From NCBI RefSeq assembly GCF_904846065.1, contig NZ_CAJGZV010000001.1, positions 2,418,001 to 2,482,000 on the forward strand: a stretch of 64,000 nt of DNA. The letters are read 5' to 3'. Origin of the DNA: Psychrobacter immobilis. GTDB taxonomy: Bacteria; Pseudomonadota; Gammaproteobacteria; Pseudomonadales; Moraxellaceae. The notes below the pieces were generated by a model that was not told where the DNA came from, made no database searches, and saw only the letters and a list, made by a program, of their open reading frames with translations. The number at the start of each line of letters is the position of its first letter. Position 1 is the first letter of the stretch. The position numbers were made by a program, and so were the translations under genes. This document shows positions 19,528 through 28,446 of the stretch, one piece after another.

Positions 19528-20142
19528 TTATAAACCTAGCACTTTCATACGCTCACTAACTGGCTGATACGTTTTCTCGCCAGCAGGCTCAACAATGTTG
19601 CCAAATGGCATCTGTGCCACCAATTCCCAACTATCTGGGATAGCATAAGCCTTAGCTGCGTCTTCATCCACAAGCGGATTGTAGTGCTGTAGGTTGGCAC
19701 CAACATTTAAAGTACGTAGCTCTGTCCACATCGCATACTGATGCATGGCTGAGGTTTGCTGAGCCCAAACTGGAAATCTATCTGCATATAACGCAAACTG
19801 CTCTTGCAATGACTCAGTCACGTTTTTATCTTCATAAAACAGCACTGTACCCGCTGCCGCACGGAAGCCGTCTAACTTTTGCTTAGTCCCAGAAAAGTCG
19901 CCATCGCCGACGGCTGCACGCAGTTTTTCTTCAGCGATATGCCACAGCTTCTGATGCTCGGCACCGAACAGTACGACCAGACGCGAAGATTGTGAATTAA
20001 AAGCAGAAGGCGTATGCAATAAAACACGCTCTGCCATATTGACAATCGCTTGTGGCTCTACTGGTAGCTCGTTGCCCAATGCATATATTGAACGGCGTTT
20101 ATCAAAAGCTTGTTGTAAAGTAACTAGGCTTTCTTTAGACAT
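19528..20142 (-). CDS. Nitroreductase family protein
   Basis: FMN-dependent nitroreductase-fold protein of the small, fungal-HBN1-like type, 204 residues. It starts MSKESLVTLQQAFDKRRSIYALG, and the RRSxYxL motif contacts the FMN phosphate. HTPSAFNSQSSRLVVLFG is the second FMN loop, and GANLQHYNPLVD the third. The ATG at 20142 is preceded by AAGGATAA, so the eight residues encoded upstream are not used. Members reduce nitro compounds or quinones with NAD(P)H; the natural substrate is unknown. It is a single gene. Confidence 0.85.
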   Translation of the reverse strand: MSKESLVTLQQAFDKRRSIYALGNELPVEPQAIVNMAERVLLHTPSAFNSQSSRLVVLFGAEHQKLWHIAEEKLRAAVGDGDFSGTKQKLDGFRAAAGTVLFYEDKNVTESLQEQFALYADRFPVWAQQTSAMHQYAMWTELRTLNVGANLQHYNPLVDEDAAKAYAIPDSWELVAQMPFGNIVEPAGEKTYQPVSERMKVLGL

Positions 20143-20353
20143 CGATATTATCCTTATAGTTATCATAAAATATAGGTCAAACGAGCCAGACTAGGCATGG
20201 CAAGTTGATCATTCATAAGAAAGCTATTATAGCAATATGCTAAATAATATCTAGACTCTATAAAGTTTTATTTATCAATTACTCTATGAAGTTATTCTGT
20301 TTTACTTAAGATGTAAGAAAATAATTTACCACGTAATTGTTAATAAATAGTCG

Positions 20354-20893
20354 TTAATTATCGACAATCGTCACCGTTGTACCCTCTTCCACTTGCTCGA
20401 ACAATTCAATAATATCCTCATTACGCATACGTATACAGCCGTGCGAGAGTGGCACACCCATCGGCTCACTGTCTGGCGTACCATGAATATAAATATAACG
20501 CTGATAAGTATCACAGCCACCTTGACTATTACTGCCTTTATTAAAGCCCTCTTCCACACCACTTAGCCAAAGAATACGGCTTAATATCCAATCGCGTTCA
20601 GAATGTCGTTCACCAAGCTCAGCACTATATCTCTCGCCCGTAGGGACGCGTCCGATGAACACGGCATTCATGGGTTCATTTGCGCCAATTTTTTTGGCGA
20701 TAAAGTGTTTGCCAAGAGGTGTGCAGCCGCTATCTTGTTGACTGCCAATGCCATTTTTCGCGGTAGACACCGTATATTGAGCCAATTCTCTATTATGCTG
20801 GTAGAGCGTTAATGTTTGCTTAGCAATATTAACCACCAACTGCACATCAGAACTTTCGTTATTTTTCTCGCTATAGCTTTCGTTATTTGTCAT
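20354..20893 (-). CDS. YkuD-family L,D-transpeptidase/carboxypeptidase without signal peptide
   Basis: Catalytic YkuD domain, 179 residues. The signature is complete: His137 in YIYIHGTP and SHGCIRM (150-156) with nucleophile Cys153 and Arg155. The protein starts MTNNESYSEKNNESSD, very polar, and has no signal peptide or membrane anchor, whereas most L,D-transpeptidases work in the periplasm. Acinetobacter has a cytoplasmic YkuD protein, ElsL, that acts as an L,D-carboxypeptidase in murein recycling, and this gene fits that size and topology. ElsL identity is inference. It stands alone, divergent from the orphan gene at 21040. Confidence 0.82.
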   Translation of the reverse strand: MTNNESYSEKNNESSDVQLVVNIAKQTLTLYQHNRELAQYTVSTAKNGIGSQQDSGCTPLGKHFIAKKIGANEPMNAVFIGRVPTGERYSAELGERHSERDWILSRILWLSGVEEGFNKGSNSQGGCDTYQRYIYIHGTPDSEPMGVPLSHGCIRMRNEDIIELFEQVEEGTTVTIVDN

Positions 20894-21039
20894 AGAATGT
20901 TTCCAACGGTCATTTACCCAATAGATATCATTATTGACCGCGTGATAAGTAAGTGGATTGATTTTTTCTATTATTAAGGGATTGTATCAAGGCTTTTGGC
21001 ACCGTAATATAGGGGCACACTTTTTGATGCTAGCAGATT

Positions 21040-22338
21040 ATGACGACTATTTCACCGACACGTGTGTCGATGTATGATTTTCTCTATCAAGATACCAAGC
21101 CAATGGTATCTTTATTGGCCGATGCCGCCAAGCTTTCATTACCACAAGCTCGATTGGCAATGGATGCCAGTTTGCAGGCCATTATCAGTGCCTTGCTTGC
21201 TTACCAGCAGCACAATGACGGACAAGCTGTGAGCAAAAAGCTATTTAGTCGCGGCGCAGTCAAAGAGCTACGCCAATATAATTCGATGAATTTTTCGACC
21301 ATGAATGCGACGTTATATCACCGCCATGAAGCAGCGGATGCGATATTTTATGATAATGCTCGCGTGATTAAAGCGAGTGACTATATTGCTCAGCAGATTG
21401 ACGCAACAACGCAGCAAGTACAGATACTTCTCACGTCCTTATGCGTGATTGTCTTACGTGAGCTGGCTATTTTAGCCGACTATAGCCAACTTGATAACGA
21501 CGAGATGGATAAATGGTTCGCTTTACAGCCACAGTTTTTATCAGCTGCTCGCTTTGCCATCAATGAGCCAGCGTCTGTCTCTGTTAAATTGAATGAGGTA
21601 AATGAAGATAACAGTCTAGTCGCAGCATCAGAGGTCAATTTAGACTCGACAGTAAAAACAAAAGCAGCAGCCGAATCCGAAAACCATCCTAATACAGAAC
21701 GTGCCTTATTAAGTACAGCGCAGCTCGCTGACACCCCACCAGCTTTCAATCCTTACTGGCATGAATTAACGACATTCAAGCCTGAAAATCAACAGCCTGT
21801 GCAAGACATGCAACTGGCAACTGGCAATTATTTAAAAGCCATTGGACGCTCACCTGATAACTTGCAGCAAGGTCGCCATAACGACATGCTAGTCTTTACA
21901 GAAATGCAAGCCATTGCCTTGCCACACCAACGCTGGCTATTACAGCTCGCCAAAATCTCAGATATCTACCTCAGTCGTAATCGCCTACGTATTACCTCCG
22001 AACCTGCCAGCGCACCCAAACCACCTTTGGTAAGCTTAGGTCTAATTGGTGGTAATAACGATAATACACCGACTACCACCAGCGAAAAACCCATTGAATA
22101 CGATGCATCCATACCCCTTTGGAAAAATCCGGTTATCCTGATTATTATTGCTGTCATCGGAGTGCTTGGCGGGCTTGCAGCGCTCAAGTATCAAAGCCAA
22201 AAATCTGACGGTGTGTTACTGGCGTCAGAAGAGATCATAGAACAAGATATTATCGAAGAACGTCAACAGCAGGATGTGGCTATTGTCATGGTTGACGATG
22301 ATGAGCCTGATGACAAAGAAACAAAAACAGCTCAATGA
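21040..22338 (+). CDS. Hypothetical protein with C-terminal transmembrane helix
   Basis: 432 residues, family not recognised. The first 165 residues are helical and slightly hydrophobic (MVSLLADAAKLSLPQARLAM, then ASLQAIISALLAY), with a faint resemblance in pattern to DUF937/YidB-like helical bundles, too weak to name. A polar linker rich in Asn, Glu and Ser follows (about 180-240), then a second predicted globular part, a Pro/Thr stretch, one transmembrane helix at 364-383 (PVILIIIAVIGVLGGLAALK) and an acidic tail ending DDDEPDDKETKTAQ. The topology suggests a tail-anchored-like inner-membrane protein with a large cytoplasmic N-terminus. It is divergent from the YkuD gene and ends at a shared terminator with argG. 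Confidence 0.65.
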   Translation: MTTISPTRVSMYDFLYQDTKPMVSLLADAAKLSLPQARLAMDASLQAIISALLAYQQHNDGQAVSKKLFSRGAVKELRQYNSMNFSTMNATLYHRHEAADAIFYDNARVIKASDYIAQQIDATTQQVQILLTSLCVIVLRELAILADYSQLDNDEMDKWFALQPQFLSAARFAINEPASVSVKLNEVNEDNSLVAASEVNLDSTVKTKAAAESENHPNTERALLSTAQLADTPPAFNPYWHELTTFKPENQQPVQDMQLATGNYLKAIGRSPDNLQQGRHNDMLVFTEMQAIALPHQRWLLQLAKISDIYLSRNRLRITSEPASAPKPPLVSLGLIGGNNDNTPTTTSEKPIEYDASIPLWKNPVILIIIAVIGVLGGLAALKYQSQKSDGVLLASEEIIEQDIIEERQQQDVAIVMVDDDEPDDKETKTAQ

Positions 22339-22412
22339 TAAATAAAAGCTCTGAATACAGAACTTCTTGACTAGCAAAAAATTATCGAACAAACCTTTAA
22401 AAAATCCACAAA

Positions 22413-22440
22413 AAAAGGCGCTATTCATATAGCGCCTTTT
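22413..22440. terminator. Bidirectional terminator, orphan gene / argG
   Basis: Perfect 12-bp stem AAAAGGCGCTAT / ATAGCGCCTTTT with the tetraloop TCAT, between converging genes. Confidence 0.92.
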
Positions 22441-22492
22441 CTATTCATATTTTTTATTCATGCTTTATCTAGCACAGTCTATTAAGACCGGC

Positions 22493-23731
22493 TTACTTCG
22501 ATAAATCACGACCACGGCTCGCTTCAATCGCCAAACGTAGACCATTTAGACGGATAAAACCTTCAGCGTCTTTTTGATCATAAGCACCTGCATCATCTTC
22601 GAAAGTTGCGATTTTTTCATCAAACAATGAATCATCTGACTTACGACCGACGACGCTCACAGCACCTTTGTATAACTTCACACGTACTGTGCCATTGACA
22701 TATTCTTGTGACTTATCAATTAATGCTTGTAACATCATACGCTCAGGACTGAACCAATAACCATTGTAGATAGTTTTAGCGTAGCGTGGCATCAACTCAT
22801 CTTTCAAATGTGCGGCTTCACGATCGAGCGTCAATGACTCAATACCGCGATGCGCTTTTAGCATAATGGTGCCCGCTGGCGTCTCATAGCAACCGCGTGA
22901 TTTCATGCCAACATAACGGTTTTCAACGATATCCAAACGTCCAATACCATGCTGACCACCAATCTCATTTAGCTTAATCATGACTTCATACGGCTTAAGT
23001 GCTTCACCATCGATGGCAACGATGTCGCCTTTTTCGTACTCTAATTCTAAGTATTGAGCTTCGTCAGGTGCTTCTTCTGGGCTCACTGACCAGCGCCACA
23101 TATCATCTTCTGCTTCGGCGTAAGGGTCTTCTAAAATACCGCCTTCATAAGAAATGTGTAGTAAGTTGGCGTCCATTGAGTACGGAGATTTTTTCTTATT
23201 GCCCGCATAATCAATCGCAATGTTATGCTCTTTGGCATATTCCATCAAGCTCTCACGGCTAGACAAGTCCCACTCACGCCATGGTGCAATGGTAACCACG
23301 TCAGGCGATAAAGCAACTGCGCCAAGCTCAAAACGGACTTGGTCATTCCCTTTACCAGTAGCGCCATGACTAATAGCATCGGCATTGTGTTCTTTAGCAA
23401 TCTCAACCAAGCGCTTGGCAATTAACGGACGCGCGATAGAAGTCCCTAGCAGATACTCGCCTTCATAGATGGCATTGGCTCGGAACATGGGGAATACATA
23501 ATCACGGGCGAACTCTTCACGTAAGTCTTCGATATGGATATGTTTGATGCCCATGGCTTCAGCTTTGGCGCGGGCTGGCTCAACTTCTTCGCCTTGACCG
23601 ATATCAGCAGTAAAGGTAATCACTTCTGCATCATAGGTTTCTTGCAGCCATTTAGCGATGATGGAGGTATCAAGACCACCTGAATAGGCCAAGACGATTT
23701 TATTAATATTTTTTGGATCAAGTTGAGCCAT
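22493..23731 (-). CDS. argG: Argininosuccinate synthase
   Basis: ATP-dependent ligation of citrulline and aspartate in arginine synthesis. The 412-residue protein has the P-loop-like [10 protein letters not shown] (15-24), [28 protein letters not shown] (substrate and ATP loop) and [15 protein letters not shown] further on. The length matches the short bacterial type. The start [13 protein letters not shown] is preceded by AGGAGTTC (read on the minus strand). It is a single gene between terminators, with 336 bp upstream shared with divergent pyrC. Confidence 0.97.
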   Translation of the reverse strand: MAQLDPKNINKIVLAYSGGLDTSIIAKWLQETYDAEVITFTADIGQGEEVEPARAKAEAMGIKHIHIEDLREEFARDYVFPMFRANAIYEGEYLLGTSIARPLIAKRLVEIAKEHNADAISHGATGKGNDQVRFELGAVALSPDVVTIAPWREWDLSSRESLMEYAKEHNIAIDYAGNKKKSPYSMDANLLHISYEGGILEDPYAEAEDDMWRWSVSPEEAPDEAQYLELEYEKGDIVAIDGEALKPYEVMIKLNEIGGQHGIGRLDIVENRYVGMKSRGCYETPAGTIMLKAHRGIESLTLDREAAHLKDELMPRYAKTIYNGYWFSPERMMLQALIDKSQEYVNGTVRVKLYKGAVSVVGRKSDDSLFDEKIATFEDDAGAYDQKDAEGFIRLNGLRLAIEASRGRDLSK

Positions 23732-24067
23732 GAAGAACTCCTGTTATGAGTGTTGTGAGCATTTAGTGTTAGGAAAAGCGCTAAGATTCAATCAAAAGAT
23801 AAATTACTTGCTCAGTGTACATCATATTTACTATAGGCAAAAGTGCAACTGCCCCATGGCATAAGCTTTTGATTTAAATTTTGGGTCGATAGATTTCAAT
23901 TATTCACATGTAGTTGACAGTTGACTGCCGCAAATTAAAAAACAACCCATGTATTATGTACAGATATTTAGTCGCATATTTAGTCAAGTAGGCAAATCTG
24001 TTATGATAGCGGTACAGTATCCCTTCCTTTTATTTCCGTATATGACGATATAGAGCGCGACGACATT
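23732..24067. other. Divergent region, argG / pyrC
   Basis: 336 bp. It contains two direct copies of ATATTTAGTC (23964-23973 and 23976-23985, 12-bp period) immediately upstream of a possible -10 TATGAT (24002-24007) on the pyrC side. No Arg-box pair could be assigned with confidence. Confidence 0.45.
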
Positions 24068-25138
24068 ATGACTGATTCGATTAGAGAATTGACCATCCTT
24101 CAGCCAGACGATTGGCATATCCATTTGCGTGATGGCAAAGCATTGAGCACGACTGTATCGCACGCAGCAAACAGCTTTAACCGTGTCATATGTATGCCAA
24201 ACTTAGTGCCTCCTGTTAAGAACACTGACGATGCGCGTGCCTATCGCGACCGTATCATGGCGCACTTAGTAGCCAGTGAGCTGAGTGCTGAGCGCAAAAC
24301 TGCATTCGATCCACGTATGACTTTATATCTCACAGACAAAACCACTGCCCAAGATATCGAGATGGCAGCACAATCAGGTATCGTCCAAGCGGTCAAGCTT
24401 TATCCTGCTGGTGCGACTACCAATTCGGCTGATGGCGTCACCAATATTAACGCCTGTGTCGATGTTTTTGAAGCATTAGAAAAGTACAACCTACCCTTAT
24501 TGATACATGGCGAAGTGACGCAAGATCATGTGGATATCTTTGACCGTGAAAAGCGCTTTTTAGACGAAGTGTTGGCGCAAATCATTGTCAAATTCCCTAC
24601 ATTAAAGATTGTCGTCGAGCATATTACTACCAGTGATGCCGCTGATTTTGTCTTAGCACAAGGCAATCACATTGCCGCCACTATTACCCCGCAGCATTTA
24701 ATGTTTAACCGCAATCATCTATTGCTTGGCGGTATCAAGCCACACTTTTATTGCTTGCCTATTTTGAAGCGTGAAAGCCATCAAAGAGTATTATTAGATG
24801 TGGCAACCAGTGGCAATCCCAAGTTTTTCTTAGGCACGGATTCAGCCCCGCATGCGACGGATAAAAAAGAAGCCGCTTGTGGCTGTGCTGGCTGCTATAG
24901 CGCCGCAACTGCCTTGCCATTGTATGCCACCGCTTTCGATAGCGTGGGGAAAATAGACAAGTTAGAAGGCTTTGCCAGTCGTTTTGGTGCTCAGTTCTAT
25001 GGACTGCCAGTCAATGACAGCACGATTACACTTATCAATACGCCTATGCAAGTGCCAGCAGCCTATCCTTACTTTGATGGCTCATCATTGACCCCGCTTA
25101 TGGCAGGCGAGACACTGCCTTGGTCTATCAAAGCATAA
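24068..25138 (+). CDS. pyrC: Dihydroorotase
   Basis: Zinc amidohydrolase that closes carbamoyl aspartate to dihydroorotate in pyrimidine synthesis. The 356 residues match the E. coli-type class II enzyme (about 348). Metal ligands are seen: His17 and His19 in [10 protein letters not shown], the carboxylated Lys110 in [13 protein letters not shown], His in LLIHGEV and VEHITT, and the catalytic Asp in LGTDSAPH. A Cys cluster (AACGCAGC) follows, as in many family members. rnt follows 172 bp downstream, an order also found in Acinetobacter. Confidence 0.96.
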   Translation: MTDSIRELTILQPDDWHIHLRDGKALSTTVSHAANSFNRVICMPNLVPPVKNTDDARAYRDRIMAHLVASELSAERKTAFDPRMTLYLTDKTTAQDIEMAAQSGIVQAVKLYPAGATTNSADGVTNINACVDVFEALEKYNLPLLIHGEVTQDHVDIFDREKRFLDEVLAQIIVKFPTLKIVVEHITTSDAADFVLAQGNHIAATITPQHLMFNRNHLLLGGIKPHFYCLPILKRESHQRVLLDVATSGNPKFFLGTDSAPHATDKKEAACGCAGCYSAATALPLYATAFDSVGKIDKLEGFASRFGAQFYGLPVNDSTITLINTPMQVPAAYPYFDGSSLTPLMAGETLPWSIKA

Positions 25139-25310
25139 AACGCGTTAAGCAAAACCATTCTGTATTCTATTTTAACTTGAGAAGTTTAACCCTATGATAA
25201 GAATGACATCTGCTAACCAGCGGTGTGATTTGTATCATAGGTTATTTATTTTTCATTTAATGTCTTAATTCAATATAACAGTACGACTGATAAAAGCGAT
25301 TTAACCAGAT

Positions 25311-26090
25311 ATGACCACTCCAAACGATGCCACGTTACCTGACGAAAACCCATCAAACCCTGTAGATAATAGCATTAAGAGCCCATCAAATAGTCACACA
25401 GAAGATACCGCAGCAGACGAGCTAGCACCAATGCGTCTAAAAGACCGATTTCGTAAGTTTCTGCCTGTCGTCGTTGATGTGGAAACTGCCGGCTTTAATG
25501 CGCAAACCGATGCTTTACTAGAGATTGCCTGCATTCCTGTACTACTGAATGAGCAAGGTGTCTTTTATCCTGGGGAAGCATTCAATGCTCATATCGAACC
25601 CTTTGAAGGCGCGAATCTTGAGCCAAGTGCCCTTGCCTTCACTGGCATTGATCCCAACAATCCAATGCGTAAAGCCATTGCCGAAGACGAAAAAACAGCA
25701 CTACGCCGTATCTTCAAAGGGTTAAAAGAAGTACGCCGTACTGAGAACTGCCGCCAGTGCGTCTTAATTGGGCACAACGCCCATTTTGACTTAGCATTTT
25801 TGAATGCGGCAGTGCTGCGTACTAATAACAAAAGTCACAACCCGTTTCATAACTTTTCAGTTTTTGACACAGTGACCTTATCCGCGCTGGCATTTGGTCA
25901 GACAGTACTAGCACGTGCTTGTAAGGCAGCAGGGCTTGATTTCGATGGTAATGACGCACATTCTGCCCTATACGATACACAAAAGACTGCTGAGCTGTTT
26001 TGTCATATCCTAAACCATTATCCTATGCTGGCTAATGCGATGCATACTGAAGAAAATAAAGAGGATTCGACTGAGAGTAGTCACAAATAA
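25311..26090 (+). CDS. rnt: Ribonuclease T
   Basis: DEDDh 3'-5' exoribonuclease that trims the CCA end of tRNAs and the 3' ends of stable RNAs. Exo I is VVDVETAGFNAQTDALLEIA, exo II is IGHNAHFDLAFLNA, and exo III is DAHSALYDTQKTAELF, giving the catalytic Asp, Glu, Asp, His and Asp. It ends with YPMLANAMHTEENKEDSTES. Compared with the 215-residue E. coli enzyme it has about 40 extra polar N-terminal residues (MTTPNDATLPDENPS...) that look disordered. The length of the extension depends on the start; the next internal Met is MRLKDRFRKF (about residue 41), a plausible alternative. Confidence 0.93.
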   Translation: MTTPNDATLPDENPSNPVDNSIKSPSNSHTEDTAADELAPMRLKDRFRKFLPVVVDVETAGFNAQTDALLEIACIPVLLNEQGVFYPGEAFNAHIEPFEGANLEPSALAFTGIDPNNPMRKAIAEDEKTALRRIFKGLKEVRRTENCRQCVLIGHNAHFDLAFLNAAVLRTNNKSHNPFHNFSVFDTVTLSALAFGQTVLARACKAAGLDFDGNDAHSALYDTQKTAELFCHILNHYPMLANAMHTEENKEDSTESSHK

Positions 26091-26388
26091 TCCATTTATC
26101 ACATATCCTATATTGCCAACTACCCATAATAGTGCTATTTGTAATACTTGATGACTTTGACATCTTGGTTTTACAATCAATAGGGATATGATTGATATCA
26201 CAATAAATCAGCAACTTGTCTAACCGTTGAATATCATATTGTGTAAAACAATTCAAAAACCAGACAACTTGCTGTAATTACTCACATTAGAACGTCTCGT
26301 TATATCCTATAGATGGTTTAAGTTGCCCACATTGTCTCGATAGCCAGTACGATTCATGCTATCGAGGCGTAATAGGAGGGACTCTATT

Positions 26389-26586
26389 ATGGATCCACAG
26401 CTTAAGTTATGGGGAACCATCCTCGGTTATATGCTGCTCGCATTGACTATTAGTGCTTGTACTTCTCTATGGATTCGCTATCATTTAAAGCGCAATGACT
26501 TACATCCTCGCCGTGCGATCAAAAAAAGATACTTAATTTTAAAAAGAAGAAGAAAAAGGCTTGACAGCAAGCGCAGACGCTATTAG
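26389..26586 (+). CDS. Small basic single-pass membrane protein
   Basis: A 65-residue product not recognised as a named family. A very strong ribosome site AGGAGGGA (26374-26381) sits 8 bases before the ATG. Residues 5-30 are hydrophobic (GTILGYMLLALTISA), followed by a strongly basic cytoplasmic tail rich in Lys and Arg. Translation from an upstream ATG (26356) is less likely. Its 3' end overlaps the tRNA-Glu promoter: the -35 lies in codons about 58-59 and the -10 crosses the stop. It may be real or a leader peptide; good ribosome site and membrane-type composition support it. Confidence 0.55.
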   Translation: MDPQLKLWGTILGYMLLALTISACTSLWIRYHLKRNDLHPRRAIKKRYLILKRRRKRLDSKRRRY

Positions 26587-26589
26587 AAT
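26561..26589 (+). promoter_or_regulatory. tRNA-Glu promoter
   Basis: Perfect -35 TTGACA (26561-26566), 17-bp spacer, -10 TAGAAT (26584-26589), with predicted start near 26596, 44 bases before the tRNA. It lies within the end of the small gene at 26389-26586. Confidence 0.8.
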
Positions 26590-26639
26590 ACGCACCACTT
26601 CAGCATAAAGGTGAAAGCAGCTGAGGTGTTGTGTTACTA

Positions 26640-26715
26640 GTCCCCATCGTCTAGAGGCCTAGGACACCGCCCTTTCACGGCGGTAACGGGGGTTCGAATC
26701 CCCCTGGGGACGCCA
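26640..26715 (+). tRNA. tRNA-Glu (anticodon TTC)
   Basis: 76 nt starting GTCCCCATCGTCTAGAGG. The acceptor arms GTCCCC/GGGGAC pair. D-arm, anticodon arm CCGCC-CTTTCAC-GGCGG with TTC in the loop, T-arm GGGGGTTCGAATCCCCC, and an encoded 3' GCCA are all present. It matches the bacterial tRNA-Glu pattern closely. It has its own promoter and terminator. Confidence 0.97.
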
Positions 26716-26781
26716 CTATTTGGCGTCACTTATTAGCAAGTTTGCTGCAAAGCATCTGATAAGACTAATAAGCGTACCACC

Positions 26782-26819
26782 AAAAAGCCCAATCACATAC
26801 TATTGTGATTGGGCTTTTT
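26782..26819 (+). terminator. Terminator after tRNA-Glu
   Basis: Perfect 16-bp stem AAAAAGCCCAATCACA / TGTGATTGGGCTTTTT with a 6-nt loop. Confidence 0.92.
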
Positions 26820-27040
26820 TTATGCCTGTTTTTTATATCATGAGGTTCTTGATATCTTAGCACTCAGTTGGTCATCGCCGATTTACTTGATAAATGAAGC
26901 CTAATTAATTTTATAGATAAGATTCGGTATTAGGTTCGCTCAAAATATTAAGATATATTTACTAAGCGTCGCTATCGATAGCTTATATGCCTAACTTGAT
27001 ATTTCGTTTATTTATTGAATTTTTTATCATAAATTTAAGC

Positions 27041-27070
27041 AAAAAAAATCCAGCATTGAATACTGGACTT
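27041..27070 (-). terminator. Terminator of the BLUF gene
   Basis: TCCAG (27049-27053) pairs with CTGGA (27063-27067); on the minus strand it is followed by eight T residues. It lies about 30 bp past the stop of the BLUF gene's 3' part. Confidence 0.7.
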
Positions 27071-27452
27071 TTAAATCAAACAATCTATTTTTACAAAAAC
27101 TACCAAATCTTATCTGATAGCATTAGCCACAACAATGTCATCACAATCATGATACCGAGTACCGTTTGAATCAAGAAGAATGCTTGATGCTGACCAACAA
27201 CCTTACTTAACGTCACCCCTAACGTGCTGTACTTGATAGGTGGCGTGTCAATATTGCCAGTTCTTGCTTGTTCCTCATAATACCCTTGTAAGATATCTAA
27301 AAATTCGCGCCATGCGTTAGAGCCCCAATCATAGGGTTTAAATGGCATGAGTTTTTTCAGCTCAGGCTCTTTGGTCATCCACCTTTCAAGTGTAATGGAG
27401 CGTAGAGACCAGTTCGAAAAACGGCGTTCGGTAATTTCTGAAAAATCTAAGA

Positions 27453-27460
27453 TTTTTAAT
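27453..27460. repeat. IS target-site duplication, left copy
   Basis: TTTTTAAT, identical to 28176-28183 on the other side of the IS. Eight bases is the duplication length typical of the IS1595 family. Confidence 0.92.
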
Positions 27461-28175
27461 GGGGCTGTAGTAGATAAGGATTAAACATCACACCATATTC
27501 TCAGAGTTTTAAGCTGAGTAGACGGTGATCCATAGTTGAATCTAAACTCACACTCTTTTAAAAATAAATGGAAGTTCTTCTTATCGATCCCATTATATTT
27601 TCTGAGTATTCGTTTAGACTGGTTCCAAAAGTTCTCAATGCCATTGATGTGATTGTTTTTACCGCAAGTAAACTCTTTAGAGTGATTGACTCTGAGGTGT
27701 TTAAACTCGCTCACATCTAACGCATTGTAACTTCGATAACTATCAGTATAAACAAAGCTGTCAGGCTTGATTTTACGTTTGATGACAGGCATTAGAGTCG
27801 TCTGTTTGGTGTCTGCTACGACAATGGTATAAACCTTACCATTTCGTTTTAGAATACCAAATACAGCTGTCTTACCAGCAGCCCCGCGACCTCTTTTGCC
27901 TTTGCGTACGCCGCCAAAGTAACTTTCATCTAATTCGACTTCACCATCAAAGAGCTCATCAGCTTCTAATGAGAGATGGTCGTCTATTACAAGTCTAATT
28001 TTATGATAAAAAAGTGCCGCAGTGTTAGGTTGAATGTCGAGCAAATCTGCGGCTGTTCTAGCGGTTACTTCAGCTGCAAAAAACTCTAACAGTCTTCGCT
28101 GTACTTTTTTACTTAGTTTACAACGGGTTATCTTCATAAAAGTAGTCTAGCATAGTGCTTATCTACTACAGCCCC
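27461..28175 (-). mobile_element. IS1595-family insertion sequence (IS1016-like)
   Basis: A 715-bp element with perfect 18-bp inverted ends GGGGCTGTAGTAGATAAG (27461-27478 and 28158-28175), flanked by the duplication TTTTTAAT on both sides. It carries one transposase gene and nothing else. Size, ends and 8-bp duplication fit the IS1016 subgroup of IS1595. Identical ends and duplications and an intact transposase point to a recent jump. Only one copy is in the window. Confidence 0.93.
27481..28137 (-). CDS. IS1595-family transposase (ISXO2-like)
   Basis: 218 residues with an ISXO2-like DDE domain. Asp70 in ELDESYFGG, Asp132 in VYTDSYRSYNAL, and Asn165/Glu168 in NHINGIENFW form the expected acidic catalytic set with its neighbouring Asn. 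The N-terminal part carries a helix-turn-helix-like segment (TARTAADLLDIQPNTAALFYHKIR) for end binding, and a basic KGKRGRGAAGK loop typical of the IS1016 group. The frame is intact and fills most of the element, so it should be functional. Confidence 0.95.
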   Translation of the reverse strand: MKITRCKLSKKVQRRLLEFFAAEVTARTAADLLDIQPNTAALFYHKIRLVIDDHLSLEADELFDGEVELDESYFGGVRKGKRGRGAAGKTAVFGILKRNGKVYTIVVADTKQTTLMPVIKRKIKPDSFVYTDSYRSYNALDVSEFKHLRVNHSKEFTCGKNNHINGIENFWNQSKRILRKYNGIDKKNFHLFLKECEFRFNYGSPSTQLKTLRIWCDV

Positions 28176-28183
28176 TTTTTAAT
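28176..28183. repeat. IS target-site duplication, right copy
   Basis: TTTTTAAT, directly repeated from 27453-27460. Confidence 0.92.
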
Positions 28184-28446
28184 TCTTTATGTCGATCGTC
28201 TAATAATAAGCGATTCTTTAGATTGGTTAAATCTTGTTCTGACCCTTCTGCACATTGAAAAAAGTAGCCATTGCCATAGCAAAGAATACCCGTAACATTA
28301 TCGGCTTGGTTACGCTCAATCGCGACCTCTGAGATGTCGTTAAGCGTGCTGGGGCTTGAAAGACCAGTCGAAGTAATTTGGCTTATATATATAAGCTGGC
28401 AGAGATCTGTCGTCACTGGATTTGTCGAATCGTTGATTGTTGACAA

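Larger units (their letters stand above)
26716..27099. other. Intergenic region, tRNA-Glu / BLUF gene remnant
   Basis: 384 bp holding the tRNA terminator and the BLUF-gene terminator; the AT-rich stretch between them shows nothing further. Confidence 0.5.
27100..28446 (-). pseudogene. BLUF blue-light photoreceptor gene interrupted by an IS
   Basis: The 5' part (28446-28176) codes 90 residues and the 3' part (27452-27100) codes 117. Removing the IS and one copy of the 8-bp duplication restores one frame of 207 residues plus stop. The BLUF domain holds FAD and signals blue light. Its key residues are Tyr20 (LCQLIYIS), Asn46 (IERNQADN), Gln64 (YFFQCAEG) and Trp105 (RRFSNWSLR), with the spacing known from AppA (Y21, N45, Q63, W104). 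An extra C-terminal transmembrane helix (FFLIQTVLGIMIVMTLLWLML) follows, unusual for short BLUF proteins. As it stands, the 5' part ends in the IS after five foreign residues; a 92-residue frame from an internal ATG (27378) carries the tail. Confidence 0.9.

Noticed and set aside
27100..27378. 92-residue membrane protein as an independent gene
   Set aside because: It joins in frame with the BLUF 5' part once the IS is removed, so it is the 3' part of a disrupted gene rather than a separate one.
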